Shown here piece after piece: positions 17,875 to 26,320 of a stretch of DNA of 64,000 bases. The stretch comes from [Scytonema hofmanni] UTEX 2349 (GTDB lineage Bacteria; Cyanobacteriota; Cyanobacteriia; Cyanobacteriales; Nostocaceae): the NCBI RefSeq assembly GCF_000582685.1, contig NZ_KK073768.1:1922331-1986330 (forward strand). The letters run 5' to 3'. How positions within the stretch are numbered: position 1 is the first letter of the stretch; each line of letters begins with the position of its first letter. The translations under genes and the position numbers were made by a program. The notes beneath the pieces are model-generated. The model saw nothing but the letters and a program-made list of their open reading frames with translations, was not told the origin of the DNA and searched no databases.

Positions 17875-18909
17875 ATGAAAATTTTTGTTCCGGGACGCTT
17901 GTGTTTATTCGGTGAACACACTGATTGGGCTGGAGGATATCGCCGCATCAATCCGCAACTCAAAGCGGGCTACACGCTGCTTGTAGGCACGAATCAAGGA
18001 CTTTATGCCGAAGTGAAGTCTCACCCAGATTGGCTAGTGCTACGCACATCTACCGAGAAAACGCTAATGCCGATGTCCAAGCTGGCTTTGCTGACTGAAG
18101 CGAAAAACGGCGGTTTTTTCAGTTATACTGCTGGCGTTGCCTACCAATTTATGACACACTTTCATGTGGGTGGATTAGAAATTGACAATTATTTTACAGA
18201 TTTGCCGATTCAAAAAGGATTATCTTCAAGTGCGGCAATTTGCGTATTGGTGGCTAGGGCGTTTAATCGAGTGTATAACTTAAAAATGACGCAGCGGGGA
18301 GAGATGGAGTTTGCTTATCTGGGGGAAATTACGACACCTTCACGTTGTGGAAGGATGGATCAAGCTTGTGCTTATGGCGATCGCCCCATTTCCATGATAT
18401 TTGATGGCAGTGATACTGATATCATCGAGCTTAATACTCCCCAGGATTTATTTTTTGTCATCGTAGACCTTGGTGCTGCTAAAAATACCCAAGAAATTCT
18501 TACCAACCTGAATGAGTGTTATCCCTTCGCCACAACCGAAGTACAAGTAAATGTGCAAAAATATCTCGGTGAAATTAGTTATCAAATTACCTCTTCAGCA
18601 ATTGATGCTTTGCAAAAAGGTGATGCTGAACAAATTGGTTTTTTGATGAAAGAAGCACAAGCTGAATTTGACAAGCATCTTATACCCGCTTGTCCCCAAC
18701 AGTTAACCGCTATTGTCTTGCACCAACTTCTTAATTATCAACCAATTCAACCTTATATTTATGGTGGTAAGGGTGTTGGTTCCCAAGGCGATGGTACCGC
18801 ACAATTTATCGTCAAAGATAAGGAAAGTCAACAAAAAGTTATAGAAATAATTGAGGGTAACTTTCCGCAAATGCAATGTTTGCCACTGACTATTTATGCA
18901 AAAAAATAA
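17875..18909 (+). CDS. GHMP-family sugar kinase (galactokinase-like)
   Basis: The 344-residue protein has all three GHMP motifs: GRLCLFGEHTDWAGG at residues 7-21 (galactokinase signature), GLSSSAAICVL (ATP-binding P-loop) and YGGKGVGSQGDGTAQF near the C-terminus. GRMDQACAYGD supplies the usual catalytic Asp region. It should phosphorylate a free sugar at C1 using ATP; the sugar is not determined by sequence. The 3' end overlaps the next gene by 14 bp, and that gene encodes a UTP-sugar-1-phosphate uridylyltransferase-like enzyme. The pair could thus turn free sugar into UDP-sugar in two steps, as in salvage pathways. Confidence 0.82.
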   Translation: MKIFVPGRLCLFGEHTDWAGGYRRINPQLKAGYTLLVGTNQGLYAEVKSHPDWLVLRTSTEKTLMPMSKLALLTEAKNGGFFSYTAGVAYQFMTHFHVGGLEIDNYFTDLPIQKGLSSSAAICVLVARAFNRVYNLKMTQRGEMEFAYLGEITTPSRCGRMDQACAYGDRPISMIFDGSDTDIIELNTPQDLFFVIVDLGAAKNTQEILTNLNECYPFATTEVQVNVQKYLGEISYQITSSAIDALQKGDAEQIGFLMKEAQAEFDKHLIPACPQQLTAIVLHQLLNYQPIQPYIYGGKGVGSQGDGTAQFIVKDKESQQKVIEIIEGNFPQMQCLPLTIYAKK

Positions 18910-19783
18910 AGTGAGAAAAGCTGTAATTCCAGCGGCTGGTTTTGGGACTCGTTTATTTCCGGCTACCAAAGTTGTGAAAAAAGAACTTTTTCCAATTATT
19001 GATCGAGATGGTAGGGCAAAACCTGTAATTTTAGCGATTATCGAAGAAGCGATTACTGCGGGAATTGAAGAAGTTGCGATTGTGGTGCAACCAGAGGATA
19101 AAAAAACTTTTAAAACTTTATTTAAAAGACCACCCAAAGCAGAACTTTTTGAAAAGCTCTCACCGCAAAATCAGGAATACAGCAAATATTTGGTAGATTT
19201 GGGTGATAGAATTACTATTTTAATCCAAGATAAACAAGAAGGCTATGGTCATGCAGTATATTCTGCAAAAGATTGGGTTAAAGATGAGCCGTTTCTGTTG
19301 ATGTTAGGCGACCACATTTATAAATCAAATATTGGCAAATCGTGTGCGCGTCAAGTTTTAGAAGTTTACGAACAAGTCAACCATAATGTGGTAGGATTGA
19401 CGACAATGCCAGCAGAGTTATTGCAGAAACTTGGCTGTGTTACGGGGGTTTGGGAAAAGGAAAATACGATACTTTCGGTTACACAAATATCTGAAAAACC
19501 CAGTATTGAGTATGCACGTCAGCATCTGCATGTGGAAGGGATGCCAGACGATCAGTTTTTATGTATATTTGGGTTGTATGCACTCACACCGACAATTTTT
19601 GATTGTTTAGCAGAAGATATTAAAAATAATGTGCGGTTAAAAGGAGAGTTTCAGTTAACAACTTGTTTGGATAAGTTGCGGCAAAAAGAGAAGATGTCAG
19701 GTTATGTTGTGAATGGGAAGTGTTTTGATACTGGGTTGCCAGATGCTTATTTGCAGACGATGATTGATTTTCGGAATTTATAG
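18896..19783 (+). CDS. UTP-glucose-1-phosphate uridylyltransferase-like nucleotidyltransferase
   Basis: This 295-residue protein has the GalU-type nucleotidyltransferase fold. It has VIPAAGFGTRLFPATKVVKKELFPI (nucleotide-binding loop and catalytic Lys), QEGYGHAVYSAKDW, LLMLGDHIY (metal Asp), VTQISEKPS and GLYALTP. Members make NDP-sugars from sugar-1-phosphates. The ATG at 18896 is within the end of the kinase gene, so the two are almost certainly translated together. Whether it prefers glucose-1-phosphate or the kinase product is unknown. A GTAGAGACGT palindrome follows the stop at 19835-19865. Confidence 0.85.
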   Translation: MQKNKVRKAVIPAAGFGTRLFPATKVVKKELFPIIDRDGRAKPVILAIIEEAITAGIEEVAIVVQPEDKKTFKTLFKRPPKAELFEKLSPQNQEYSKYLVDLGDRITILIQDKQEGYGHAVYSAKDWVKDEPFLLMLGDHIYKSNIGKSCARQVLEVYEQVNHNVVGLTTMPAELLQKLGCVTGVWEKENTILSVTQISEKPSIEYARQHLHVEGMPDDQFLCIFGLYALTPTIFDCLAEDIKNNVRLKGEFQLTTCLDKLRQKEKMSGYVVNGKCFDTGLPDAYLQTMIDFRNL

Positions 19784-19834
19784 GTTTGATACCATATCCG
19801 TTTAATTAACAATAATAATAACATCGCAACCCTC

Positions 19835-19865
19835 GTAGAGACGTTCCGCCGGAACGTCTTTACAT
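19835..19865. repeat. GTAGAGACGT palindrome, head only
   Basis: GTAGAGACGTTCCGCC and GGAACGTCTTTAC form a near-perfect palindrome in the gap between convergent genes. It overlaps the last codons region of the metallophosphoesterase gene on the minus strand. It lacks the tail module seen in copies at 6271 and 59790. Confidence 0.75.
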
Positions 19866-20669
19866 TGTAGGTAATTTCCCGACTCTGAGAACTACTGCAC
19901 GACTGTCTACGTTTAAAACTTGTACTTTTTTAGGGAAGGTGGTCATGGGGACTTTCCAATGAGAATGACCGCATATTACTAGTAAGTCAGTTGCTGTTGC
20001 TAGTTCGGCACGTATAGATTCGTTCCCCATCAATTTGGCTTCTACATCATTGGGACCTTCATGAAGTATTAAAATATTTGGTAATTCTTTGACGATATTT
20101 TGGATGGCTTTTCTAAAGTCTTTTTCTAAACGACGAAAAGGCTTATTGCTTTTGCCAATAATGCCGGAAATGCCAGCGATGCGAATATCATCTACAGAAA
20201 TAGTATTACCATCTAAGTAGTGTATGCCTCGCTCGTTTTGAAATTCCATTATGTTTTCTGGGGTTTTGCCGAAACTGTCGTGATTTCCTCCGACTCCAAC
20301 TACCCAACGAAAACGACTGCTAAAAGCTTGCCAAACTTCACGTACATCTCCTACACCACCGCGCTTATCTATTTTGGCGTAAAAGTCGCCTGCTAAAATA
20401 ATTCCTGTTGTTTTTGGTGATGGAATTTTTCCCTGTTCAGCTAAAATTTCTAGTTCTTCAGCGACAAGATGACCAAGAAGACGTTGATTATTTGGATCTC
20501 TACCTTGTAAATCGCTAGTAGCAATTATTGCTTCTAAACCAGGTGGTAGTGAGTCAACTTGTGCTGGTAAAACGGGCAGAACTTTATCAACCATCCCGGC
20601 ACCACTGGACGCAGCGGTAATGAATGGTATTTGATGAATAGGATGGTTGGAAATATAGTTTATCTGCAT
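19860..20669 (-). CDS. Metallophosphoesterase family protein
   Basis: The 269-residue protein has the calcineurin-like layout: IATSDLQGRD, IILAGDFYAKID, VVGVGGNHDSFGK, ILHEGPND and VICGHSHW. The metal ligands in motifs 2-5 (GD, GNHD, H, GHxH) are present. In motif 1 the usual D-x-H is D-x-Q (DLQ), so one metal ligand is replaced by Gln. The substrate is unknown; related families act on phosphodiesters or nucleotides. There is no signal peptide, so it is probably cytoplasmic. Confidence 0.75.
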   Translation of the reverse strand: MQINYISNHPIHQIPFITAASSGAGMVDKVLPVLPAQVDSLPPGLEAIIATSDLQGRDPNNQRLLGHLVAEELEILAEQGKIPSPKTTGIILAGDFYAKIDKRGGVGDVREVWQAFSSRFRWVVGVGGNHDSFGKTPENIMEFQNERGIHYLDGNTISVDDIRIAGISGIIGKSNKPFRRLEKDFRKAIQNIVKELPNILILHEGPNDVEAKLMGNESIRAELATATDLLVICGHSHWKVPMTTFPKKVQVLNVDSRAVVLRVGKLPTM

Positions 20670-20731
20670 TTTTTTGATTGATTAAGCTGTTAGCAGTCGA
20701 AAGAAAAAATGCTTGAATTCAAAATTAAAAT

Positions 20732-21754
20732 TTATGTGACAGCAGACTCTAACATTTTTATAGTTCCAATATTGGCATCTATTTCAACTTCTATGCCTAC
20801 TGGCAAGGTAAATTTATTCTTAATATGACCAATCATGGAACCGTACCAAGCAGGAATGCCTAAAGGAACTATATGATATTGCAATACTTGCATTAAAGTA
20901 AATGAAGGTTCATCTCCTAGATTACAATTAGTGCATTGCCCAAAGACAAAGCCAGCTATTTGGTTAAGAATTCCCGCGTTTTTTAATTGAGTTAGCATTC
21001 GATCTACACGATAAACATCTTCACCTACTTCTTCAACAAATAAAATACTTTTATGACATGAAGGTAGATAAGGCGACCCTACCATTGCGGATAATACTGA
21101 TAAGTTCCCACCAACAAGTTTACCTCTAGCTTTTCCTGCTGTTATGACCTGCATTTTTCCTTCTTCAGTATCCAAATTTTTCATTGTCACAGCTTCACTG
21201 TTAAATAAGATGCGCTTGACGTATGAAAGCGCAAACTCGTTCCAGTTAGATGTAGCAACAGGACCGTGAAATGTCACAATTTTACTGCGGGCATTTATTG
21301 CTAACAACAGCGATGTAATATCACTGTAGCCCATCAAAATTTTTGGATTGGAACCGATGCGGATGTAGTCGAGTAGAGGTAAAATACGATTGCAACCCCA
21401 GCCACCGCGCATGGCAATAATCGCTTTGACAGATTTATCTGCAAACATGGCGTTGATATCAAAAGCGCGATCGCTATCTTTACCTGCTAAATACCCATAA
21501 CGATCTAAAATATGCTTTCCTAACTTGACTTTTAACCCTAACTGTGATTCTATGGCAAGTTTTGCTTCCTCGACATCTTTAAGCTCAACGATACCCGCAG
21601 GACTAATTAATCCTACCGTATCACCCACTTGCAGGCGGGGTGGTTTAATGATGGTGTTAGGCGCGATCTTAACTTGGGCTATAAGCGGTTGTATTGGGGT
21701 AGCTAAGGCAGCTAGCCCAAAGGTTGTGATAAATTGGCGGCGATTTATGCTCAT
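20732..21754 (-). CDS. Peptidase S66 LD-carboxypeptidase, Tat-exported
   Basis: The frame opens at 21796, but the ATG at 21754 gives MSINRRQFITTFGLAALATPI, a twin-arginine signal at the expected place. The mature part has VGDTVGLISPAGIV, MRGGWGCNRILPLLDY, ILMGYSDITSLLLAI (nucleophile Ser), ILFVEEVGEDVYRVDRMLTQL and GHIKNKFTLPVG (catalytic His). These match S66 enzymes that cut L,D-bonds in murein tetrapeptides or cleave microcin-type compounds. It probably acts in the periplasm in peptidoglycan recycling. The neighbours are not obviously linked. Confidence 0.85.
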   Translation of the reverse strand: MSINRRQFITTFGLAALATPIQPLIAQVKIAPNTIIKPPRLQVGDTVGLISPAGIVELKDVEEAKLAIESQLGLKVKLGKHILDRYGYLAGKDSDRAFDINAMFADKSVKAIIAMRGGWGCNRILPLLDYIRIGSNPKILMGYSDITSLLLAINARSKIVTFHGPVATSNWNEFALSYVKRILFNSEAVTMKNLDTEEGKMQVITAGKARGKLVGGNLSVLSAMVGSPYLPSCHKSILFVEEVGEDVYRVDRMLTQLKNAGILNQIAGFVFGQCTNCNLGDEPSFTLMQVLQYHIVPLGIPAWYGSMIGHIKNKFTLPVGIEVEIDANIGTIKMLESAVT

Positions 21755-21837
21755 GATGGCAGCTATAGTAACATTTGCCACCAATATTCGCTTCATGCAA
21801 ATTCATGCATTACGCGGAAGCATTTGGTAAAAAAGAT

Positions 21838-21910
21838 GTAGAGACGTAGGAATGCTACGTCTCATCAAGGGTTTCGGGTAACGGATAATTAACTTTTACA
21901 CCTATGTCTA
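21838..21910. repeat. Composite GTAGAGACGT element with tail
   Basis: GTAGAGACGTAGGAATGCTACGTCTC is followed by TCAAGGGTTTCGGGTAACGG and a degenerate tail ending ATGTCTA. It lies in the divergent gap between the LD-carboxypeptidase and the Lin0512-family gene. Confidence 0.75.
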
Positions 21911-21947
21911 ATGCAAGCGAGTAAATTTTTTATAATTTGAGGTAACT

Positions 21948-22313
21948 GTGGCACGTAAACGCTTGATTATTGAGATGGCGATGGGGATAGATCAGCATGG
22001 ACAAGAACCGACAGTAGCAGCGGCAAGAGCTGTGAGAAATGCGATCGCTCACAATGCTTTGCCTGGTGTTTGGGAAGTCGCTGGTTTAAGCGATCCCGAT
22101 GAAATGATTGTGGAAGTTCAGGTAGCAGTCCCCTACCCCGAACAAGTGCGAGAAGCAGAAGTACTAGCTGTACTGCCCTTTGGTCGCAAAACTCTCGTCG
22201 TCGAGTCTGGGGGTATGATTGTCCAAGGACGGGCAATTCCCTCACTCAACGATAAAAATGACGAAATGTTGATCGCTGTGGCATCTGTGACAGTTTTAAT
22301 TGAAACTGAATAA
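21948..22313 (+). CDS. Lin0512-family conserved protein
   Basis: This 121-residue protein (MARKRLIIEMAMGIDQHGQEPTVAAARAVRNAIAHNALPG) matches the small alpha-beta Lin0512 family (TIGR02058). The pattern is a short N-terminal strand, G-x-D-x-x-G-x-x-xT-x-AA-x-RA and a conserved MIVEVQVAVPYPEQV. It starts with GTG, preceded by TTTGAGG at good spacing. The biochemical role is unknown. Confidence 0.75.
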   Translation: MARKRLIIEMAMGIDQHGQEPTVAAARAVRNAIAHNALPGVWEVAGLSDPDEMIVEVQVAVPYPEQVREAEVLAVLPFGRKTLVVESGGMIVQGRAIPSLNDKNDEMLIAVASVTVLIETE

Positions 22314-22353
22314 TAAAGTATTCAGTTTTGTCAATGGGTCAAAGTGAAAAATT

Positions 22354-23142
22354 ATGAATTTACAAGATAAAAACTGGGAAAACTTATTTGGACATATCAC
22401 GACTGAAGGTATTTCTTGGCATGGAATATGGACTATGTATTCCCCAGACAAAGAAATTATTAGATCCTTTAAAGCCGTGAGAAGATTTCAGGCTAATGAA
22501 GATAAAACTGTTATTACTCACATTAATAAATATAGCTACACCGACGGGACAGAGGAAGAAAAAATCTGGCATATTGACAAGGAAACTTGTAACCAGCCTG
22601 ATGGAATAATTCATCCAGCACTTTTATCTACAAGGTCAGTGTCCTTTGGTAACGATAACAATGCCGTGATATCAAAAAAATTGGAAGCTGGAAAAAAATT
22701 TGCTGGGGAATTATTTTTCAGATATCAAGATTGGCGAACTAGTGTAGTTACTATGTATGCTGAGAGTGGCAAGTTGGAGAGAATTACGATAATTCACGAG
22801 CATCTAAATAGCTTTCCCAATACACCAGCCAAAGCAGAAATAGAAAAGTTGCCTGGAAAGTGGAGCGGACGAAAAGAATATCTAAATAGTGATTTACAAA
22901 TATCGGCTTCAGGAGAAAATAAAGAGCTTGTACTAGATCCAACAAATGGAAAAAATAAGACGATATCTCTGCCAGATGGGATTGTTGTCAATGTGCCGGA
23001 AAAAGTTAATATTGGAGAAGAATTTGAGATAGTATCTGGTAAGCTAGTTACGGAAAACGAGTATAAAAGACTGACAACTAAATATGATAAATCGGGAGCA
23101 TTTACGATGTTGATTTCCGAAGTCTTTAGCTTGCAAGATTAG
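22354..23142 (+). CDS. DUF3598 family protein (calycin-like)
   Basis: The 262-residue protein reads as two lipocalin-like halves: NWENLFGHITTEGISWHGIWTMYSPDKEIIRSFKAVRRF at the start and IEKLPGKWSGRKEYL near residue 165. G-x-W-x-(G/S) motifs at the start of each half are typical of DUF3598, which is found mostly in cyanobacteria and plastid lineages. No signal peptide is present. It lies 41 bp after the Lin0512 gene. The ligand, if any, is unknown. Confidence 0.7.
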   Translation: MNLQDKNWENLFGHITTEGISWHGIWTMYSPDKEIIRSFKAVRRFQANEDKTVITHINKYSYTDGTEEEKIWHIDKETCNQPDGIIHPALLSTRSVSFGNDNNAVISKKLEAGKKFAGELFFRYQDWRTSVVTMYAESGKLERITIIHEHLNSFPNTPAKAEIEKLPGKWSGRKEYLNSDLQISASGENKELVLDPTNGKNKTISLPDGIVVNVPEKVNIGEEFEIVSGKLVTENEYKRLTTKYDKSGAFTMLISEVFSLQD

Positions 23143-23251
23143 GAGTTCGGCTGCCAATATGACGCATCTGGGTTTAGAGGTTTAACATTACTGCCTAAGC
23201 ATTTGCTAAGTTGAAAATAGTTTCATTACCATTCGCATAAGTGGAAAAATT

Positions 23252-24604
23252 ATGACAACCGAAATAAAGATATCAGAAGCGGCACAATTAACTTCTAGTT
23301 CCCAGATGTCTGAGAAAGAGCAAGAATTGAACTGGAGACAATGTTGGTATCCGATTACCTTCGTGGAAGATTTGCCAAAAGACCGTCCTTATAGCTTTTC
23401 TTTGTACGATGAACCGTTGGTCTTATTTAGAAACAAAGATGAAGAACTTGTCTGTTTAATAGACCTTTGTCCCCATCGTGCAGCTAAACTTTCTGATGGA
23501 CAAATTATCGATGGCAAAATTGAGTGCTTGTACCACGGTTGGCAGTTTGGTAAAGATGGTCAATGTCTACATATTCCCCAATTACCAGATGAAGCCAAAA
23601 TTCCTCTCAACTCTTGCGTGAAGTCTTTTATGGTTGTGGAATGCCAGGGCATGATTTGGATGTGGGCAGGTGAAGCCGACACTGCTGATGATAAACTAAT
23701 TCCAACTATAGCGGAGTTGGACAAGCCGGAATTCGTTAGTACAAATATTGTGCGTGACCTGAATTACGACCAACAGTTTTTCATAGAAAACGTTGTAGAT
23801 ACGGCTCACGTTAACATTAGCCACGCTGGAACCCAAGGTAAGCGAGAAAATGCCCAACCTTTAGAAATGGAAGTTATCGAAAGCTCGAAAAATGGGTTTC
23901 TTGGCAGGTTGCGGGGAACAAGAGAACCTAATAAACCTTGGAGTCCAATAGAATTTATTGCTCCCAACTTTGTTATTTACAGATTTAGCATTCCACAGAA
24001 AAATTGGGCTGGGGGGCTGGCTTTATATTCGATACCTCTAGGCAAGGGTCGATGTCGCGTCCTTGCTAGAAATTATCGTAACTTTATGACTTGGAAAGTC
24101 AAGGTAACACCCCGGTGGTTAGATCATATGTTTCGTAACAAACTATTGGAAGAAGATTTGCCACTCGTTGTGGGGGCAGAAAAACAAATTGAGCGCTTAG
24201 GGCAGAACCTAAAAGAAGTGTATTTACCGCTGAAAACTTGCGATGTATTTGTCATTGAGTACCGCAAATGGTTAGATAAATTCGGGTCTTCTTTGCCTTA
24301 TTATCATGGCTATTCCACGTCGAAAAATGTTGTTAGTAGAGAGTGCGATCGCCAACTTATATCTCTAAACCGAATAGAAGAACACACACATATTTGTAGT
24401 TCTTGCAATCAAGCATATAAAGTAACAAATCGATTGGTACAAATCTTTGTGGGAGTAGCGATCGCACTGGCAGCATTAGCCATAATTACAGACGGTTCAA
24501 AAATGCAAATAGCGCTAGTTTTGGCATCTCTGGGAGCAGTAGTTTCAGCAGCTAGCTTAGGAAAACTTAAAACCCACTTTGAACGTTATTACACTCGTAA
24601 GTAA
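23252..24604 (+). CDS. Rieske non-haem iron oxygenase, PaO/Tic55/PTC52 type
   Basis: The 450-residue protein has a Rieske centre CPHRAAKLSDG...CLYHGWQF (about residues 77-100). The mononuclear iron motif is ENVVDTAHVNISHAG (D-x-x-H-x-x-x-x-H). A C-terminal CxxC (HICSSCNQAYK) precedes two hydrophobic helices (residues about 393-435). That layout matches pheophorbide a oxygenase, Tic55 and PTC52, which hydroxylate or cleave chlorophyll-type tetrapyrroles at thylakoid or envelope membranes with ferredoxin. Its substrate cannot be read from sequence. A second, shorter Rieske oxygenase is at 42470-43555. Confidence 0.85.
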   Translation: MTTEIKISEAAQLTSSSQMSEKEQELNWRQCWYPITFVEDLPKDRPYSFSLYDEPLVLFRNKDEELVCLIDLCPHRAAKLSDGQIIDGKIECLYHGWQFGKDGQCLHIPQLPDEAKIPLNSCVKSFMVVECQGMIWMWAGEADTADDKLIPTIAELDKPEFVSTNIVRDLNYDQQFFIENVVDTAHVNISHAGTQGKRENAQPLEMEVIESSKNGFLGRLRGTREPNKPWSPIEFIAPNFVIYRFSIPQKNWAGGLALYSIPLGKGRCRVLARNYRNFMTWKVKVTPRWLDHMFRNKLLEEDLPLVVGAEKQIERLGQNLKEVYLPLKTCDVFVIEYRKWLDKFGSSLPYYHGYSTSKNVVSRECDRQLISLNRIEEHTHICSSCNQAYKVTNRLVQIFVGVAIALAALAIITDGSKMQIALVLASLGAVVSAASLGKLKTHFERYYTRK

Positions 24605-24921
24605 GTAATACAGCAGATTTCAGGTAAATTATGTACATGCGTAAAACCCAAAACCCCCTCAGAGAGGTTCCACGGTACGTCTCTACGTGTATTTAATAAC
24701 GAAGAAGGATGGAGCGATCGCACCGGGTATTGTTGTAATTTTGAAAGACGCAGTTAGCCTAACTCGCATGGTGAACTTGCAAAAAAAGCAACTGAGGAGA
24801 GAAGATTGGCTTTATAATTACAAATTATCCTAATAGTTTTGGGCTAAAATATTAACTATTGAGGTAGGAATCTCTGGCAGTAAGTTTGATCAACGACTAA
24901 TCACCATTACGTAAAGTGAGT
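24605..24921. other. Intergenic region after the Rieske gene
   Basis: A degenerate GTAGAGACGT palindrome half (ACGTCTCTAC) is at 24679-24688. A TGGCTTTATAATTAC -10-like stretch near 24810 may serve the next gene. Nothing else was seen. Confidence 0.4.
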
Positions 24922-25260
24922 ATGTCTCAAAACAATGATGAATTACTCCAGATTGAAAAGCTAGCCGAACTTAAACCGAAGCATTTTGCTGACTTAGTGA
25001 GAGCGGCACAATTGATTTACGATCCAACAGCGGGACTTTCTGGTAGACATTTAAAAGTTGACTGGCAAGATTTCGGTGTTCCTTTGAATGTCGTGGACAA
25101 TCTGAAATCACTTGGTCAGAAGTATCAATATGCCTCTCCCCACATACCAGTTGAAATTATTTGGAGTCAATTAACTCCAGAAACTCGTATTTGGTTCATG
25201 GCAAATAAAGATAGATTGTGGCAATTTGAAGAGGCTTTTCCGGCACTTGATGAAGATTAG
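24922..25260 (+). CDS. Conserved hypothetical protein
   Basis: A 112-residue soluble, helix-rich protein (SQNNDELLQIEKLAELKPKHF ... WFMANKDRLWQFEEAFPALDED). I do not recognise a domain. The frame also has a GTG at 24916 two codons upstream; the ATG is preferred. Its stop is followed by a short inverted repeat (GCGCTATTGGCA...TGTCAATAGCGC, 25268-25295) that could act as a terminator. Confidence 0.6.
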   Translation: MSQNNDELLQIEKLAELKPKHFADLVRAAQLIYDPTAGLSGRHLKVDWQDFGVPLNVVDNLKSLGQKYQYASPHIPVEIIWSQLTPETRIWFMANKDRLWQFEEAFPALDED

Positions 25261-25267
25261 GTGTCCG

Positions 25268-25295
25268 ATGCGCTATTGGCAAATGTCAATAGCGC
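25268..25295 (+). terminator. Possible terminator hairpin
   Basis: GCGCTATTG and CAATAGCGC are exact complements around a short loop, 8 bases after the stop of the preceding gene. No strong T run follows, so termination is uncertain. Further on, at 25370-25400, GCAGATAAAC is repeated three times (10-bp period), as at 43812-43840. Confidence 0.45.
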
Positions 25296-25548
25296 ACCTA
25301 ACAATCATTAATTTGGTTATACCAAATTAAGATGAAGCTGCATAGAATTTGATTTCTAGAATAATTGACCGCAGATAAACGCAGATAAACGCAGATAAAT
25401 ACGGATGATTATTATTCTGTGCAGCCTCACATAAAATTGGTATTAGGCTGCTTGTATCAAATCTGTTATGCTCAGGATAATATTTTTTTAACGCAAAGGT
25501 GCGCTGAGGGTAACGCTGAGGTACGCGGAGTTTGAAGAGAAAGTTTTT

Positions 25549-26040
25549 TTATTCAATTGCAACCAAAGCGGATAATTCTTGCAATTTATTTAACACTTGT
25601 TCTGCATGACCTTTTGATTTAACAACTGACCATGTATAGGCAATGATTCTATCAGGTGAAATTAAAAAAGTTGACCGTGCCACACCCATATATTCTTTTC
25701 CCATAAATTTTTTTAATCGCCAAGCACCATACATTTCTGCTAAATGATGTTCTGGGTCGCTTAATAAGGTAATTGACAAGTTATGTTTGTTAATAAATCG
25801 ACAATGAGATTTAGCAGAATCTGTGCTTACTCCTAATATTTTGGCTTTGAGTTGGTTGAATTCCTGGTTAAATTCAGTAAAGTCTTTGGCTTCAACAGTA
25901 CATCCAGGTGTGTCGTCTTTGGGATAGAAATAAAGCACAACCCATTTATCAGAGAAATCACTGAGACTAACTTGATTGTCGTCTTGGTCTAGTGCGGTAA
26001 AATTAGGCGCTTGTTGTCCTGTTTGGGGAATGTTGTTCAC
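25549..26040 (-). CDS. Peroxiredoxin, BCP/PrxQ family, lacking the usual resolving Cys
   Basis: The 163-residue thioredoxin-fold protein has VVLYFYPKDDTPGCTVEAKDF with the peroxidatic Cys at residue 47. In typical BCP/PrxQ a resolving Cys lies five residues later; here that position is Lys52. A second Cys at residue 80 (KSHCRFINKH) could serve instead, otherwise the protein would work as a 1-Cys enzyme. It reduces peroxides with thioredoxin-type donors. The gene is complete and alone on the minus strand. Confidence 0.88.
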   Translation of the reverse strand: MNNIPQTGQQAPNFTALDQDDNQVSLSDFSDKWVVLYFYPKDDTPGCTVEAKDFTEFNQEFNQLKAKILGVSTDSAKSHCRFINKHNLSITLLSDPEHHLAEMYGAWRLKKFMGKEYMGVARSTFLISPDRIIAYTWSVVKSKGHAEQVLNKLQELSALVAIE

Positions 26041-26097
26041 GAAGCAAGGGAAGAAGTGTAAATTTAGTTCACTCCTAAATATATCAATTGAAGCTGT

Positions 26098-26199
26098 TGC
26101 ATATTAGACATGTCCCGAAATTAAATATGCGTCATCCAAAACCCTTGTACCAGACGCGAAATTGAACTTCGTTCCGCTTCGCTAACGCGTCTCTACATT
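26098..26199. repeat. Composite GTAGAGACGT element, inverted copy
   Basis: Read on the minus strand it begins GTAGAGACGCGTTAGCGAAGC and carries the AAGGGTTTTGGATGACGCATATTTAA tail, ending near TAGACATG's complement at 26098. It lies in the divergent gap between the PrxQ and alcohol dehydrogenase genes. Confidence 0.65.
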
Positions 26200-26320
26200 C
26201 TTTTTCACTCCTATGTCTATTTGACAAATGCAGTGGTTTAATAAACATAAATGCAACTTATAGCTCAAAAAACGCCTAAGAAATGTTAAATCTAGTATCG
26301 TTAAGCTATAAAAAATCAGC

